64,000 nucleotides of DNA from Dyella sp. AtDHG13 (GCF_003201105.1 NZ_QICJ01000002.1:558001-622000), one strand, 5' to 3'. Shown: positions 11,264-21,610, counted from the stretch's first letter. Translations and numbers: made by a program. The notes: generated by a model from the letters alone, not told the origin.

Positions 11264-12886
11264 TCAGCCTCCCGTGGCAGGAGGCGCGGGACGCCATCCG
11301 CGATCGAACGCCTGCGACCACACAAAGGCCACGGGCGTGCCATCGTTCACGACCAGATGATGGGTGCCGCGTTCGAGCAACCAATGATCGGCCACCGGCC
11401 CGCCATCCATGCTGCCGCTGAGGCGGCGATGGCCGTCCGTCACCACATAGTCGCCGGGCATCTTCACGTCGAACGTCTGGCTGGGCTGATGGTCGGGCAG
11501 CACACGCCCTGCCACCCAGATGCTGCCGCCGGCCTCCATGTAGTTGAGCATCACGAAGCGCGCGCTCGCCGGCGGCAGGCGATCAATCAATGCCACCATG
11601 GTCCTGTGGTTGATCATGTCGTCGACGATGGTGTCCACCATCTGCCCGCGGCGCAAGCGCCGCATGGCCAGGCTTTCCAGCACGGGATAGTAGGGACGCA
11701 TGCGGAAAATGCTGTCCCCCTTTGCATCCATCACCGTGTCCGTTTCATCCGTATAGCGCAGCACGGTCGCCAACTCGCTGCGCTGCTCGGCAAGACTGTC
11801 CTCCCACGGCGGCGCATAGGCGACGATGGTCGCCAGCTCGGCCGTCACGATGAACACCAGCAAGCCCGCGCGCAGGCGGTGGCGACGATCCAGCCATGTC
11901 CAGCCCGAGGCCCAGCCCGTCACCGCGATCACAAGCGTGGGTAGCACCGGCAGGAAATCCTGCTTGGTGATCAGCGGCCAGATAAACCAGATCAGGAACA
12001 GGTACAGCCCGCCCTGCAGCATGAAGAACACGGGCCAGTCGAAGCCTTGCTCAGAACGCTGGCGTGCCATGCGCAGGCAGACGGCGATCAGGGCCACCGC
12101 GAGCAGGATGAACCACAGACCCTGTTGCGCCGCATGGCGCTTGCTGGCGCCGCCCATGTTGTAGCCGGCCAGCCCGTACCATGCATCGCCCAGCACGCCA
12201 TGCGCCGCCAGCCAGGCAGTGAAGATGGCGGGGACGACCAGCAGGCCCGCCAGCGCGACCAGCCAGCAACGGACACCCGCACGCGGCGCATCCGCCGGAC
12301 GCAGCACGCGCACGATGCCCGCGGCAACCACGGTGGTCACCAGCAACACCAGCGTCTTCTGCGACACCGACAACGCGCAGCCGAACGCCAGCCCGGCCAG
12401 AAAATAACGCCACAGGCGCGGTGGCGCGCCGGCCACGAAGGCCAGCCCGAGCAGCCACATGGCCATCCACATGTCGTCAGTGCGGAACTGTCCGCTGACG
12501 ATGAAGAAACGCGGAAACAGGCCCGCCACCAGCACCACCGCCATCGCCGTGCGCCAGCCATACAGGCGCTGCGCGATCCGGCCCGCGGCGCCGAGCGCGA
12601 CGACGTACCAGAACTGCATGGCCAGCCGCAGCCAGGTCAACACGTCAGGACGATTGTCCAACCACCGCAGCAAGGGCGAATGCAGCCAGCTGAACAACGG
12701 GCCGTGGTTGTCGAACACGTCGCGATACGGCAGCAAGCCCTGCGTCCACGCCCAGGCGACGTGCGCATGCTGCGCCTCGTCCGAATTGAGCGTGTACGCA
12801 TTGAGCCATGCCAGTCGAAGAACCAGCAGGAACAGGAATGAAATCCACGGCCAGACGGGGATACGGCGTTGGGAGGGGAACGTCAT
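11264..12886 (-). CDS. GT-C fold membrane glycosyltransferase (GT39/ArnT-like)
   Basis: Integral membrane protein of about 540 residues with some ten to twelve hydrophobic helices. The acidic pair in LNSDEAQHAHVAWAW (about residue 35), in the first periplasmic loop, is where GT-C enzymes that use polyprenyl-phosphate sugars keep their catalytic Asp/Glu. The last 150 residues are soluble and probably periplasmic. The start is uncertain: ATG 12886 gives MTFPSQRRIPVWPW; ATG 12928 or GTG 12937 add 14 or 17 residues. None has a clear ribosome site. It lies directly upstream of the PIG-L deacetylase; acceptor and donor are not deducible. Confidence 0.8.
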   Translation of the reverse strand: MTFPSQRRIPVWPWISFLFLLVLRLAWLNAYTLNSDEAQHAHVAWAWTQGLLPYRDVFDNHGPLFSWLHSPLLRWLDNRPDVLTWLRLAMQFWYVVALGAAGRIAQRLYGWRTAMAVVLVAGLFPRFFIVSGQFRTDDMWMAMWLLGLAFVAGAPPRLWRYFLAGLAFGCALSVSQKTLVLLVTTVVAAGIVRVLRPADAPRAGVRCWLVALAGLLVVPAIFTAWLAAHGVLGDAWYGLAGYNMGGASKRHAAQQGLWFILLAVALIAVCLRMARQRSEQGFDWPVFFMLQGGLYLFLIWFIWPLITKQDFLPVLPTLVIAVTGWASGWTWLDRRHRLRAGLLVFIVTAELATIVAYAPPWEDSLAEQRSELATVLRYTDETDTVMDAKGDSIFRMRPYYPVLESLAMRRLRRGQMVDTIVDDMINHRTMVALIDRLPPASARFVMLNYMEAGGSIWVAGRVLPDHQPSQTFDVKMPGDYVVTDGHRRLSGSMDGGPVADHWLLERGTHHLVVNDGTPVAFVWSQAFDRGWRPAPPATGG

Positions 12887-12967
12887 CGCGAAAGCGTAGG
12901 CAGACGGCCTGTCAGCGGGCTTTCCCATGGGGAACACCCGACACCGACAACCGGGATCAGCACCCGC

Positions 12968-13903
12968 TCAATGCCAGCGGGCGAGCAGCTCCAGCAACAA
13001 CAGGTCGCCGCGCAACGGGCCGCGCAAGGCATCGCGCGTGCGATTCGCGGCCATGTACCACTGATCGAGCCCCTCGGCATCGAGCTGGCTGGCCAACGGC
13101 CCCTGCCCCGTCGCGGCGCGCGCTTTCATTTCATCGGCGGCGGCCTGCGCGGCGAACCAGAGGCGTTGTTCCGGCTCGTTATCGAGCCAGCGCCTGGCCA
13201 CTTCCATCGCCTCGCCACGCCCCGCGGCCAGGGCGTTCAGATCCTTGCGCACTTCCTGCCGGCGCGCCAAGGCGCCCTGCTCGACCCAGGCTTGTGCCAG
13301 GCCGGGATTGCCGCCGGCCGCGTCCAGCGCGGCAGCGGCATCCTTGACGCCTTGCTGCTGAAGCCAGGACAAGGCCTGCTCGCGCGGCGGCAAGTGGAAC
13401 TCGATGCGCTGGCAGCGGCTTCGGATGGTCTGCGGCAAACGCCACGGCGCATCGGCGACCAACAGCAGCAGGGTCTGCGGCGAAGGCTCTTCCAGCGTCT
13501 TGAGCAAGGCATTGGCTGCCGCCGCGTTCATGGCATCTGCCGGATCGATGCAGACGATCTGCCAGCCGCCGAACTGGCTCGCCATGGCAAGCCGTGCGGA
13601 CAACTCGCGGATCTGGTCGACCACGATCTCGCTGCGCTGCACGCCGTCCTTGCGCAGGCCGAAACTGAGCACGGCGAAATCCGGATGCGTTCCCGCAGCA
13701 AACAGCAGGCAGCTGCGGCATTGGCCGCACGGCTCGCCGTCATGGGGCTGCTGGCACAGCAGGCCTTCGGCGAAGCGGCGCATGAAGTCCCGCTTGCCCA
13801 GCTCTTCCGGGCCGCACAGCAGCAAGGCATGAGGCATCGCATCGCGCGCGCGGCGTGCCTGCAGGCGCGCCCAGTGTTCCGCATGCCAGGGCATCACGCT
13901 CAT
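12968..13903 (-). CDS. holB: DNA polymerase III subunit delta'
   Basis: Clamp-loader subunit delta prime, 311 residues. It starts MSVMPWHAEHWARLQARR and has a zinc-module cysteine cluster CGQCRSCLLF near residue 60, then ANALLKTLEEPSPQTLLLLV and the sensor TIRSRCQRIEF. As usual for delta prime, the P-loop position (LLCGPEELGKRDF) is degenerate, so it does not hydrolyse ATP. The ATG overlaps the tmk stop by 4 bases. Confidence 0.93.
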   Translation of the reverse strand: MSVMPWHAEHWARLQARRARDAMPHALLLCGPEELGKRDFMRRFAEGLLCQQPHDGEPCGQCRSCLLFAAGTHPDFAVLSFGLRKDGVQRSEIVVDQIRELSARLAMASQFGGWQIVCIDPADAMNAAAANALLKTLEEPSPQTLLLLVADAPWRLPQTIRSRCQRIEFHLPPREQALSWLQQQGVKDAAAALDAAGGNPGLAQAWVEQGALARRQEVRKDLNALAAGRGEAMEVARRWLDNEPEQRLWFAAQAAADEMKARAATGQGPLASQLDAEGLDQWYMAANRTRDALRGPLRGDLLLLELLARWH

Positions 13904-14541
13904 GCCTTCGCCCCGAACAGGTGATGGGTGGCGTCGATCGCCGCCGCCAGTACTTCGTCCGGCGTGCGCGTGGCATCGATGATCCGGAAGCGCGCCGGTT
14001 CCGCGGCGGCGCGCGCGCGATACGCCGCACGCACGCGCTCGAAGAAGTTGTCGCCCTCCACCTCGATGCGATCCGCCTCGCCACGTCCAGCCGCGCGCGC
14101 GCGACCGGTGGCGACCGGCAGGTCGAGCAGCAGGGTCAGGTCGGGCGTAAGCCCATGCGTGGCCCATTGCTCGAGCAAGGCAATGCGCTCGGCGCGCACG
14201 CCGCGTCCGCCGCCCTGATAGGCATAGCTGGCATCGGTGAAGCGGTCGCACAGCACCCAGCGCCCGGCAGCGAGCGCCGGCTCGATGCACTCACGCACCA
14301 GCTGCGCGCGCGAGGCGAACATCAACAGCAGTTCGGACTCGGCACTCATGCCGCGATGCGCGGGATCGAGCACGATGGCCCGCACCGCCTCGCCCAGCGG
14401 CGTGCCGCCCGGCTCGCGCGTCTGCACAAGGTCCACGCCCTGCGCCAGCAAATGCTTCTGCAAGCCGGCCAGCAGCGTGCTCTTGCCGGCGCCTTCGCCG
14501 CCTTCGAGCGTGATGAGTTTGCCTCGGGAGAATCCGTTCAT
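13900..14541 (-). CDS. tmk: Thymidylate kinase
   Basis: Phosphorylates dTMP to dTDP. The 213 residues show the P-loop LEGGEGAGKSTLL near residue 11, the TREPGGTPLGE segment, and DRFTDASYAYQGGGRG near residue 95. ATG 14541 gives MNGFSRGKLITLEGG, the usual distance from start to P-loop; the open frame upstream is not conserved in character. Coupled to holB by a 4-base overlap. Confidence 0.96.
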   Translation of the reverse strand: MNGFSRGKLITLEGGEGAGKSTLLAGLQKHLLAQGVDLVQTREPGGTPLGEAVRAIVLDPAHRGMSAESELLLMFASRAQLVRECIEPALAAGRWVLCDRFTDASYAYQGGGRGVRAERIALLEQWATHGLTPDLTLLLDLPVATGRARAAGRGEADRIEVEGDNFFERVRAAYRARAAAEPARFRIIDATRTPDEVLAAAIDATHHLFGAKA

Positions 14542-14653
14542 GGTGTCGATGGGGTTCGCGTAGATTCCAGGTGCACAACCGGGCGTGACGCAGGATGGGA
14601 GCGAGCACGCCGCCATGCGCGCGCTTCGCCCGTGCCATGCGCGGGAACCGGCC

Positions 14654-15691
14654 TCATTGGCAACGCTTCAACTGGTAGCACGCCACGTTGCGATTGTGCT
14701 CATCCAGCGTACTGGAAAACACATGGCTGCCATCGCCGCGCGACACGAAATACAGCTCCGTGCCCTGCGCCGGATGCAGCGCCGCTTCCAGCGCGGGCTT
14801 GCCAGGCATGGCGATAGGCGTGGGCGGCAGACCCTGGCGTGTATAGGTGTTGTACGGCGTGTCCGTGGTGAGATCCGATTTGTGGATATTGCCCGCGTAC
14901 GCCTCACCCATGCCGTAGATCACGGTGGGGTCGGTCTGCAGCAGCATGTGCGTCTGCAGGCGGCGGATAAAGACGCCGGCGATGCGCGCACGCTCGTCCG
15001 CGCGTCCGGTTTCCTTCTCCACGATGGAGGCGAGGATCACCGCATCGTAGGGCGTCGCCAGCGGCACGTCCTTGTCGCGCTGGGCCCATAGCGTGTCGAG
15101 CATCTTCTTCATCGCGGCATGCGCGCGACGCAGGATGTCCAGATCGCTGTCGCCCTTCACGTAGGCATAGGTTTCGGGGAGGAACTGCCCCTCGGGCATC
15201 TCGCCCGGCGCACCGATCTTCGCCATCAGATCCGCATCGTCGAGCGCGGCGCCGTCCTGGCGAAGCTTGTCCGCCTTGGCCAGCGCCTGGCGCAGCTCGC
15301 GGAAATTCCAGCCATCCACGATGGTGAAGTTGCGCTGCACGACCTTGCCGGCGGCCATGTTGAGCAACAGGTCGCGCGGCGTCATGCCGCTGGTCAATGC
15401 GTATTCGCCGGCGTGCAGGCGCCCCGCGACATGCAGCTGCTCGGCCAGCACGCGCCAATACAGCGGGCCGGAGCTCGTCGCATGCTGCTCGCGCAACTGG
15501 CCGACCACGTCGCGCAGGTTGCTGCCCTTGGCGACGTCGATGCTGGGAACCTGCGCGGACACGGCCAGCGGCGTGCTGGTAAATCGCTGGTAGTCCACCC
15601 AGCCATAGACGATGCCGCCAGCCAGCGCCAGCAACACCAGCACGATCAGGACACGCCAGAACGCCCGCCCCCGCATCTTGTATCGACTCAT
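14654..15691 (-). CDS. mltG: Endolytic murein transglycosylase MltG
   Basis: Inner-membrane lytic transglycosylase that cuts nascent glycan strands and sets peptidoglycan strand length. The 345 residues have one transmembrane helix (about 12-32), a LysM-like region, and the YceG catalytic domain with the glutamate in ASIVEKETGRADER and downstream TDPTVIYG and DTPYNTY. ATG 15691 overlaps the pabC stop by 4 bases. A gap of 112 bases separates it from tmk. Confidence 0.95.
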   Translation of the reverse strand: MSRYKMRGRAFWRVLIVLVLLALAGGIVYGWVDYQRFTSTPLAVSAQVPSIDVAKGSNLRDVVGQLREQHATSSGPLYWRVLAEQLHVAGRLHAGEYALTSGMTPRDLLLNMAAGKVVQRNFTIVDGWNFRELRQALAKADKLRQDGAALDDADLMAKIGAPGEMPEGQFLPETYAYVKGDSDLDILRRAHAAMKKMLDTLWAQRDKDVPLATPYDAVILASIVEKETGRADERARIAGVFIRRLQTHMLLQTDPTVIYGMGEAYAGNIHKSDLTTDTPYNTYTRQGLPPTPIAMPGKPALEAALHPAQGTELYFVSRGDGSHVFSSTLDEHNRNVACYQLKRCQ

Positions 15692-16512
15692 GCGTGCTCC
15701 ATCGGAAAGCCCAGGGCCCGCCAATGCTGCTGCAAGGCGCGGGTCACCGGACCGGGAACATACACGGTATCGTCCACGGCCTGAACCGCCAGGATGCCCC
15801 GGACGCTCGAACTGAGGAAAACCTCCTCGGCCCGCGCCAGATCTTCCGGGCTCAGATCCACGATGCGCGCCGCAGGCATCGCCGCCAGCACTTCCGCCCG
15901 GGCCACGCCGGCGACGCCGCAGCGGTCCAGTGCCGGGGTCACGAGCTGGCCATCCAACACGGCGAACAGGTTGGTCATGGTTCCGCCCATCACCCGGCCG
16001 TCGACGTCGCGCATCAGGCCTTCGGCCACGGCGGGATCCGACCACTCGGCGCGCGCCAGCACCTGCTCCAGCCGGTTGAGGTGCTTCAGCCCCGCCAGCC
16101 GTGGTTGCAGCGCCAGCGTCGTCTCGCACCAGCGCGTGCGGATGCCCGACACGTACGCATCGCCACTCATCGCCGGCGCATCGAAACCGGCCACGATGCG
16201 CGTCACTGTAGGCGATGCCGGCGGCGCATAGCCGCGCTCACCGAGGCCGCGCGTGAGGGTGATCCGTACCACCGCATGCTCCATGCCCGCCGCCATCGCG
16301 ACTGCTTCGCGCTGAAGCGCGGCAGCGTCCGGCTGCGGCAATCCCAAACGGCGGCAACCCTCGCGCAGGCGATCCATGTGCCGCGACCACAGCGGCGCCA
16401 CGCCATGCACGAAACGGATGGTTTCAAACAAGCCGTCCCCATAGGACAGGCCGCGATCGAACACGGAAACGGTAGCCGCAGCTTCGCCATTGACCAGCAC
16501 GCGGCCGACCAT
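15688..16512 (-). CDS. pabC: Aminodeoxychorismate lyase
   Basis: PLP enzyme converting 4-amino-4-deoxychorismate to p-aminobenzoate and pyruvate for folate synthesis. The 274 residues begin [21 protein letters not shown], which is typical, and carry the PLP lysine in AGLKHLNRLEQVLARAEW near residue 150. The fold-type IV end GVAGVARAEVLA is present. The start overlaps the pabB stop by a single base, so PabB and PabC are made in tandem. Confidence 0.95.
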   Translation of the reverse strand: MVGRVLVNGEAAATVSVFDRGLSYGDGLFETIRFVHGVAPLWSRHMDRLREGCRRLGLPQPDAAALQREAVAMAAGMEHAVVRITLTRGLGERGYAPPASPTVTRIVAGFDAPAMSGDAYVSGIRTRWCETTLALQPRLAGLKHLNRLEQVLARAEWSDPAVAEGLMRDVDGRVMGGTMTNLFAVLDGQLVTPALDRCGVAGVARAEVLAAMPAARIVDLSPEDLARAEEVFLSSSVRGILAVQAVDDTVYVPGPVTRALQQHWRALGFPMEHA

Positions 16513-17864
16513 CAGCCCTGCACTCCCAGCGCGCGCAGCAGGCCACGCGCCTTCGCGCGCGTCTCGTCCAGTTCTTTCTCCGCCACGGAGTCGGCCACGA
16601 TGCCCGCGCCAGCGCGCAGGGTGACGTCCGAGCCCACCAGGGTGAACGTGCGAATCAGGATGTTCAGATCCAGGTCGCCGTTGCGGTCGAGATAACCCAG
16701 CGCGCCGGTATAGGCGCCACGCGGCGCATTTTCCAACGCTGCGATGATTTCCATGCAGCGCACCTTGGGGCAGCCGGTGATGGTGCCGCCAGGGAACGTG
16801 GCCGCAATGACTTCGCCCGGCGTCACCTCGTCGCGCAGGCGGCCACGCACGTTCGACACGATGTGGTGCACGTGCGCATAGCTCTCCACCACCATCAGCT
16901 CGTTGACCTCGACCGTTCCCGGCACGCAGACGCGCCCCAGGTCGTTGCGCTCGAGATCGATCAGCATGACGTGCTCGGCACGCTCCTTGGGATGCGTGCT
17001 GAGTTCGCGGATGCGCTCCACGTCATCGTCACCGGGCGTGCGCGGACGCGTGCCGGCGATGGGGCGCGTCTGCGCCAGGCCGTCGCGCACTTCCACCAGG
17101 CGCTCGGGCGACGAGCTCACCACGGCCCAATCCGGTTGCTGGAACAGCCCGGCGAACGGCGCGGGATTGGCCTGCCGCAACGACTGGTACAACTGCGTCG
17201 CACTCGGCGGCGCCGCGTAGTGCGCATGCCACGCCCGCGAGAGATTCACCTGGAAAATGTCGCCCGCGTGCAGATGCTCGTGAATGCGCGCCACGCCATC
17301 GAGGAACAACGCAGGCTCGTCCTCGCCGCAGCGATCCGGCGCAGGCAAGGCAGGCACCTCGACGGATACGCCGAGATCGGCCTCCAGCGCATCGAGCAAA
17401 TCGTGATGCCCTGCCTCGGCCACCAGCACCGTGCAGCCACGCGCGTGGTCGACGATGACGGCAGCGGGACAGCGCACCGCCATCGCCGTCGGCAGCGGAC
17501 CGGAAGGACGCAGGCGCAGGCGCTGCTCGATTTCGCCGACCAGTTCATAGGCCAGCAACAGCAGCCAGCCGCCATGAAACGGCAAGTAGCTGGACGCATC
17601 GCGCGGCAGGCGCTCCGCGCGCCATGCATCGTCGAGTGCATCGAGAAAGCGGCCTTGCCGCTCGCGCCCCTGTCCATCCACCAGCCGTCCATCGGCGAGC
17701 AAGGCCAGCGTTTCCTGGGGAAATGCGAAGAGAATGTCGTAGCGCGCCTGCGGCGTACCGTGGGTCACGCTCTGCAGCAGGCCGGGATAGCGCCCCGGAA
17801 ATGCAGCGGCCGGCGCGAGCAGATCGCGCCGGCCGTGCAGGGTACGTCGATGGAACGAGGTCAC
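16512..17864 (-). CDS. pabB: Aminodeoxychorismate synthase component I
   Basis: Aminates chorismate to aminodeoxychorismate with ammonia from a PabA glutaminase, which is not in this window. The 450 residues contain the chorismate-binding motifs [34 protein letters not shown] and [18 protein letters not shown]. The start is GTG at 17864, overlapping the fabF stop (GTGA). Anthranilate synthase TrpE is the main alternative, but the pabC neighbour favours PabB. Confidence 0.92.
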   Translation of the reverse strand: MTSFHRRTLHGRRDLLAPAAAFPGRYPGLLQSVTHGTPQARYDILFAFPQETLALLADGRLVDGQGRERQGRFLDALDDAWRAERLPRDASSYLPFHGGWLLLLAYELVGEIEQRLRLRPSGPLPTAMAVRCPAAVIVDHARGCTVLVAEAGHHDLLDALEADLGVSVEVPALPAPDRCGEDEPALFLDGVARIHEHLHAGDIFQVNLSRAWHAHYAAPPSATQLYQSLRQANPAPFAGLFQQPDWAVVSSSPERLVEVRDGLAQTRPIAGTRPRTPGDDDVERIRELSTHPKERAEHVMLIDLERNDLGRVCVPGTVEVNELMVVESYAHVHHIVSNVRGRLRDEVTPGEVIAATFPGGTITGCPKVRCMEIIAALENAPRGAYTGALGYLDRNGDLDLNILIRTFTLVGSDVTLRAGAGIVADSVAEKELDETRAKARGLLRALGVQG

Positions 17865-19099
17865 ACGCGACGGAAGGCGAGTGTGCCGTTGGTGCCGCCG
17901 AAGCCGAACGAGTTGGAGATGGCCACGTCGAACTTGGCTTCGCGCGCGGTGTGCGGCACGAAGTCCAGGTCGCAGCCTTCACCCGGCTCGTCGAGGTTGA
18001 TGGTGGGCGGCAGCACCTGGTCGCGCAGCGCCAGGATGGTGAAGATCGCCTCCACGCCACCGGCCGCGCCCAGCAGATGGCCGGTCGCCGACTTAGTCGA
18101 GCTCATCGCCAGCTTGTAGGCGTGGTCGCCGAACACGCGCTTGGCGGCCAGCACTTCGCCCAGGTCGCCCAGCGGCGTCGAGGTGCCGTGCGCGTTGATG
18201 TACTGCACGTCGGTCGGGTTGAGGTGACCGTCCTTGAGCGCTGTGTCCATGCTGCGCGCCGCACCCTCGCCACCCTCGCTGGGCGCGGTGATGTGGTACG
18301 CGTCGCCACTCATGCCGAAGCCCACGAGTTCGGCATAGATCTTCGCGCCGCGGGCCTTGGCGTGTTCGTACTCTTCCAGCACCAGCACGCCGGCGCCGTC
18401 GGACAGCACGAAGCCGTCGCGGTCCTTGTCCCACGGACGGCTGGCCTTGGTCGGCTCGTCGTTGCGGGTGGACATGGCCTTGGCCGAGCAGAAGCCCGCC
18501 ATCGCGGTGCCGGTGGTGGCGAACTCGGCGCCGCCGGCGATCATCACGTCGGCATCGCCGTACTGGATCATGCGCGCGGCCAGGCCGATGTTGTGCGTGC
18601 CGGTGGTGCAGGCGGTCACGCAGGCGATGTTCGGGCCCTTCAGGCCGTTCATGATCGACAGGTGGCCCGACACCATGTTGATGATCGACGAGGGCACGAA
18701 GAACGGCGACACGCGACGCGGCCCCTTGTCGTGCAGCTCGATCGAGGTGTGCTCGATGGTATGCAGGCCGCCGATGCCGGCCGCCACGGCCACGCCGATG
18801 CGCGGCGCGTTCGCTTCCGTCACTTCCAGGCCGGAGTCGCGCAGGGCTTGCGTGCCCGCGGCGATGCCGTAGTGGATGAACGGATCCATCTTCTTGATCT
18901 CTTTCGGGGCAATCCACTGCGCCGGGTCGAAATCACGTACCTGACCGGCGATGCGCGTGGCATAGGCGGTAGCGTCGAAATGGGTAACCGGGCCAATGCC
19001 GCTCATGCCCTTGAGGATGTTGTCCCAGGCGGTCGCGATATCGTTGCCGACCGGCGAGATGATGCCGAGGCCGGTTACAACCACACGTCGTTTGCTCAT
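17861..19099 (-). CDS. fabF: Beta-ketoacyl-ACP synthase II
   Basis: Condensing enzyme that elongates acyl-ACP with malonyl-ACP. The 412 residues begin [20 protein letters not shown]. The nucleophilic cysteine is in VTACTTGTH near residue 163, and the two active-site histidines are in [10 protein letters not shown] and GHLLGAAGG. Separated from acpP by 216 bases that include a likely terminator, so it may depend on its own promoter. Confidence 0.97.
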   Translation of the reverse strand: MSKRRVVVTGLGIISPVGNDIATAWDNILKGMSGIGPVTHFDATAYATRIAGQVRDFDPAQWIAPKEIKKMDPFIHYGIAAGTQALRDSGLEVTEANAPRIGVAVAAGIGGLHTIEHTSIELHDKGPRRVSPFFVPSSIINMVSGHLSIMNGLKGPNIACVTACTTGTHNIGLAARMIQYGDADVMIAGGAEFATTGTAMAGFCSAKAMSTRNDEPTKASRPWDKDRDGFVLSDGAGVLVLEEYEHAKARGAKIYAELVGFGMSGDAYHITAPSEGGEGAARSMDTALKDGHLNPTDVQYINAHGTSTPLGDLGEVLAAKRVFGDHAYKLAMSSTKSATGHLLGAAGGVEAIFTILALRDQVLPPTINLDEPGEGCDLDFVPHTAREAKFDVAISNSFGFGGTNGTLAFRRV

Positions 19100-19230
19100 G
19101 CTGATCTTCCCTCGTGTTTCCGTGGCACTGTCGATAGGGACAGGGGATCTGTGCTACTCGCGGCCACGTCATCCGGGCCGCATCGCGCGCTGCGCGCACC
19201 ATACGGGATCGGACGTTGCAAAATGCAGAA

Positions 19231-19256
19231 ACGAAAACTGCGCCAATGTGGCGCAG
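19231..19256 (-). terminator. Intrinsic terminator after acpP
   Basis: An 8-bp perfect stem CTGCGCCA/TGGCGCAG (19238-19256) with a 3-base loop, followed on the minus strand by TTTTCGTTT. It lies between acpP and fabF and could attenuate readthrough, allowing acpP to be expressed more highly than fabF. Confidence 0.7.
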
Positions 19257-19315
19257 CTTCCGGTATCGCTAATGGACCAACGCATCGTCACGACGCGTTC
19301 GCCGCATCGGAGCGA

Positions 19316-19555
19316 TCACTCCTTGGTGTGGGCCTTGATGTAATCGACAGCCTGCTGCACCGTGGTGATCTTCTCGGCTTCTTCGTCCGGAATCTCGGTC
19401 TCGAACTCTTCCTCGAGAGCCATCACCAGTTCGACGGTGTCCAGCGAATCAGCGCCCAGATCGTCCACGAACGAAGCGTTCGCCGTGACTTCCTCTTCCT
19501 TCACGCCCAGCTGCTCGATGACGATTTTCTTGACGCGCTCTTCGATGGTGCTCAT
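19316..19555 (-). CDS. acpP: Acyl carrier protein
   Basis: Carries growing acyl chains on a phosphopantetheine arm. The 79-residue acidic protein has the attachment serine in [12 protein letters not shown] (residue 37) and the usual length. ATG 19555 is preceded by GGGAGG ten bases upstream; the longer open frame is not conserved. It supplies the fab enzymes here and also lipid A synthesis. Confidence 0.98.
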   Translation of the reverse strand: MSTIEERVKKIVIEQLGVKEEEVTANASFVDDLGADSLDTVELVMALEEEFETEIPDEEAEKITTVQQAVDYIKAHTKE

Positions 19556-19855
19556 GTTGCCAATACCTCCCAAGGAGTAGTTACCTGTCAACACCGGCCT
19601 GTGGCCGGCATATGGCCGGCGGATTGTAGTGGCTAAACCGCGAGGCCGCCATGATCCGCCAGCTGTCGTTAAACGCAGGCCACGGGACCGGCGCGAAAGA
19701 AGCAATTGTCGCCTAAAACGATGGAGCTTGCGACAACTCCTTGTTAAGCCGGCCCGTGCCGGCGCGCCGGACAGCCCTCCAGCATCGCTGGAAGCGGTCC
19801 GGCCGTTTGAAACAATGAAGGACGCGAGAAGGGTTTAAGCCCCTTTCTTCACGCC
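19556..19855. other. Intergenic region fabG-acpP (300 bases)
   Basis: It holds the acpP leader and probably its promoter. A TACAAT is present on the minus strand at 19629-19624, but no good -35 sits at the right distance. Several GCCGGC palindromes lie at 19595-19620 and 19750-19771. No open frame or RNA gene is recognisable. Confidence 0.4.
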
Positions 19856-20599
19856 TTACGGCATGTACATGCCGCCATTGACGTGCAGGGTTTCGCCCGT
19901 GATGTAGGCGGCCGCCGGGGATGCCAGGAAGGCCACGGCCTTCGCAATATCGGACGCCTGGCCGAGGTGGCCCAGGGCGATCTGGCCCAGCAGGGCCTGG
20001 CGGGCATCCTCGGGCAGCGCGCGCGTCATGTCGGTGTCGATGAAGCCGGGAGCCACCACGTTCACGGTGATGCCGCGCGAACCGATCTCGCGCGCCAGCG
20101 ACTTGGAGAACGCGATGATCCCGGCCTTGGCCGCCGCGTAATTGGCCTGGCCCGGATTGCCGATGACACCGACCACGGAGGCGATCGAAATGATGCGGCC
20201 CTTGCGCGCCTTCATCATGCCGCGCATGACGGCCTTGGAGGCGCGATACACGGAGGTGAGGTTCGTATCGAGAATGGCCTGCCAGTCTTCGTCGCGCATG
20301 CGCATCAGCAGCTGGTCGCGCGTGATGCCGGCGTTGTTGACCAGGATCGACACCGGGCCGAATTCCTTGGCGATGCCATCGATCAGGTTCTCGATGGACG
20401 CGCCTTCGGTCACGTTGAGCACGCGGCCATGGCCGCCGTGCGCCGCAAGACGCTCACCGATCGCCGCCGCGCCGCTTTCGCTGGTGGCGGTGCCGATGAC
20501 GGTGGCGCCAAGCTCGGCCAGCTCGTCGGCAATGGCCGCGCCGATACCGCGGCTGGCGCCCGTGACGAGGGCGATTTCACCTTGCAGAGTCTTGCTCAT
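19856..20599 (-). CDS. fabG: 3-oxoacyl-ACP reductase
   Basis: NADPH-dependent short-chain dehydrogenase that reduces 3-ketoacyl-ACP. The 247 residues have the cofactor motif TGASRGIGAAIADEL, NNAGITRDQLLMRM, the catalytic serine in SIASVVG and the YxxxK in NYAAAKAGIIAFSK. The C-terminus ends NGGMYMP, normal for FabG. It lies 63 bases after fabD. Confidence 0.97.
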   Translation of the reverse strand: MSKTLQGEIALVTGASRGIGAAIADELAELGATVIGTATSESGAAAIGERLAAHGGHGRVLNVTEGASIENLIDGIAKEFGPVSILVNNAGITRDQLLMRMRDEDWQAILDTNLTSVYRASKAVMRGMMKARKGRIISIASVVGVIGNPGQANYAAAKAGIIAFSKSLAREIGSRGITVNVVAPGFIDTDMTRALPEDARQALLGQIALGHLGQASDIAKAVAFLASPAAAYITGETLHVNGGMYMP

Positions 20600-20662
20600 G
20601 GGTCATTTCCCTTGGAAAGGTTGGACGTCGAGCCGTCCAATCCGTTTGGAATGATGGGTGGC

Positions 20663-21610
20663 TTACGCCCATTCGGCGCGGGCGGCGTCCAGCTCGGCCG
20701 GCGTGCCGATGGCGCGTGCCTCGACGCTCTTGTCGATGCGCTTGATCAGGCCGGCGAGCACCTTGCCCGGACCCGCTTCGGCCATGCGCGTCGCACCACC
20801 GGCGACCAGCGCCTGCACGCATTCAGTCCAGCGCACCGGCAGGTACAGCTGGCGCTGCAGCGCACAGCGGATCTCCTCCAGCGTGCCGTAGCTGCGCGCC
20901 TCGGCGTTCTGCACCACGGGGATGCCCGGCAGCGACCACTGGATGGACGCCATGCGCTCGCCCAGGCGATCCGCGGCATCACGCATCAGGGCGCAGTGCG
21001 AAGGCACCGACACCGCCAGCTTGATGGCCTTCTTCACGCCCTGCTCCGCCAGCTTGGCCAGCGCGCGGTCCACTGCCTCGGCGTTGCCCGCGATCACGAG
21101 CTGGCCCGGCGAATTGAAATTGGCCGGCGACACGACCTGGCCTTGCGCCACTTCCTCGCACACCGCGGCAATCTGCGCGTCATCGCCACCCAGGATGGCC
21201 GCCATGGCGCCCACGCCGGGCGGCACGGCCGCCTGCATCAGACGGCCGCGCTCGGCGACCAGCGCCGCCGCGTCGTGCAGCGACAAGGCGCCCGCGCACA
21301 CCAGCGCGCTGTACTCGCCCAGGCTGTGGCCAGACAGCTGCGCCGGCTGCGCGCCGCCCAGCTTCTGCCACACGCGCCACACGGCCACGCTGCCCGCCAG
21401 CAAGGCCGGCTGGGTGTTTTCGGTGCGATTGAGATCTTCCTCAGGCCCCTGCTGGCTGAGCGCCCACAGGTCGACGCCCGCGCCCTGCGATGCCTCGTCG
21501 AACGCGGCCTTCACTTCCGGATGCGCAGCGGCCAATTCGGCCAGCATGCCGACGGACTGGGAGCCCTGGCCCGGGAAAACGAACGCGAGGTTGGCGGCGG
21601 TCTGGGTCAT
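20663..21610 (-). CDS. fabD: Malonyl-CoA:ACP transacylase
   Basis: Loads malonyl groups onto ACP. The 315 residues have FVFPGQGSQSVGML at the N-terminus, the nucleophilic serine in GHSLGEYSALVCAGAL near residue 95 and a catalytic histidine in SVPSHCALM. ATG 21610 gives MTQTAANLAFVFPGQG; an earlier ATG at 21655 adds 15 residues but lies next to the repeat-containing gap. No strong ribosome site is visible for either. Confidence 0.95.
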   Translation of the reverse strand: MTQTAANLAFVFPGQGSQSVGMLAELAAAHPEVKAAFDEASQGAGVDLWALSQQGPEEDLNRTENTQPALLAGSVAVWRVWQKLGGAQPAQLSGHSLGEYSALVCAGALSLHDAAALVAERGRLMQAAVPPGVGAMAAILGGDDAQIAAVCEEVAQGQVVSPANFNSPGQLVIAGNAEAVDRALAKLAEQGVKKAIKLAVSVPSHCALMRDAADRLGERMASIQWSLPGIPVVQNAEARSYGTLEEIRCALQRQLYLPVRWTECVQALVAGGATRMAEAGPGKVLAGLIKRIDKSVEARAIGTPAELDAARAEWA

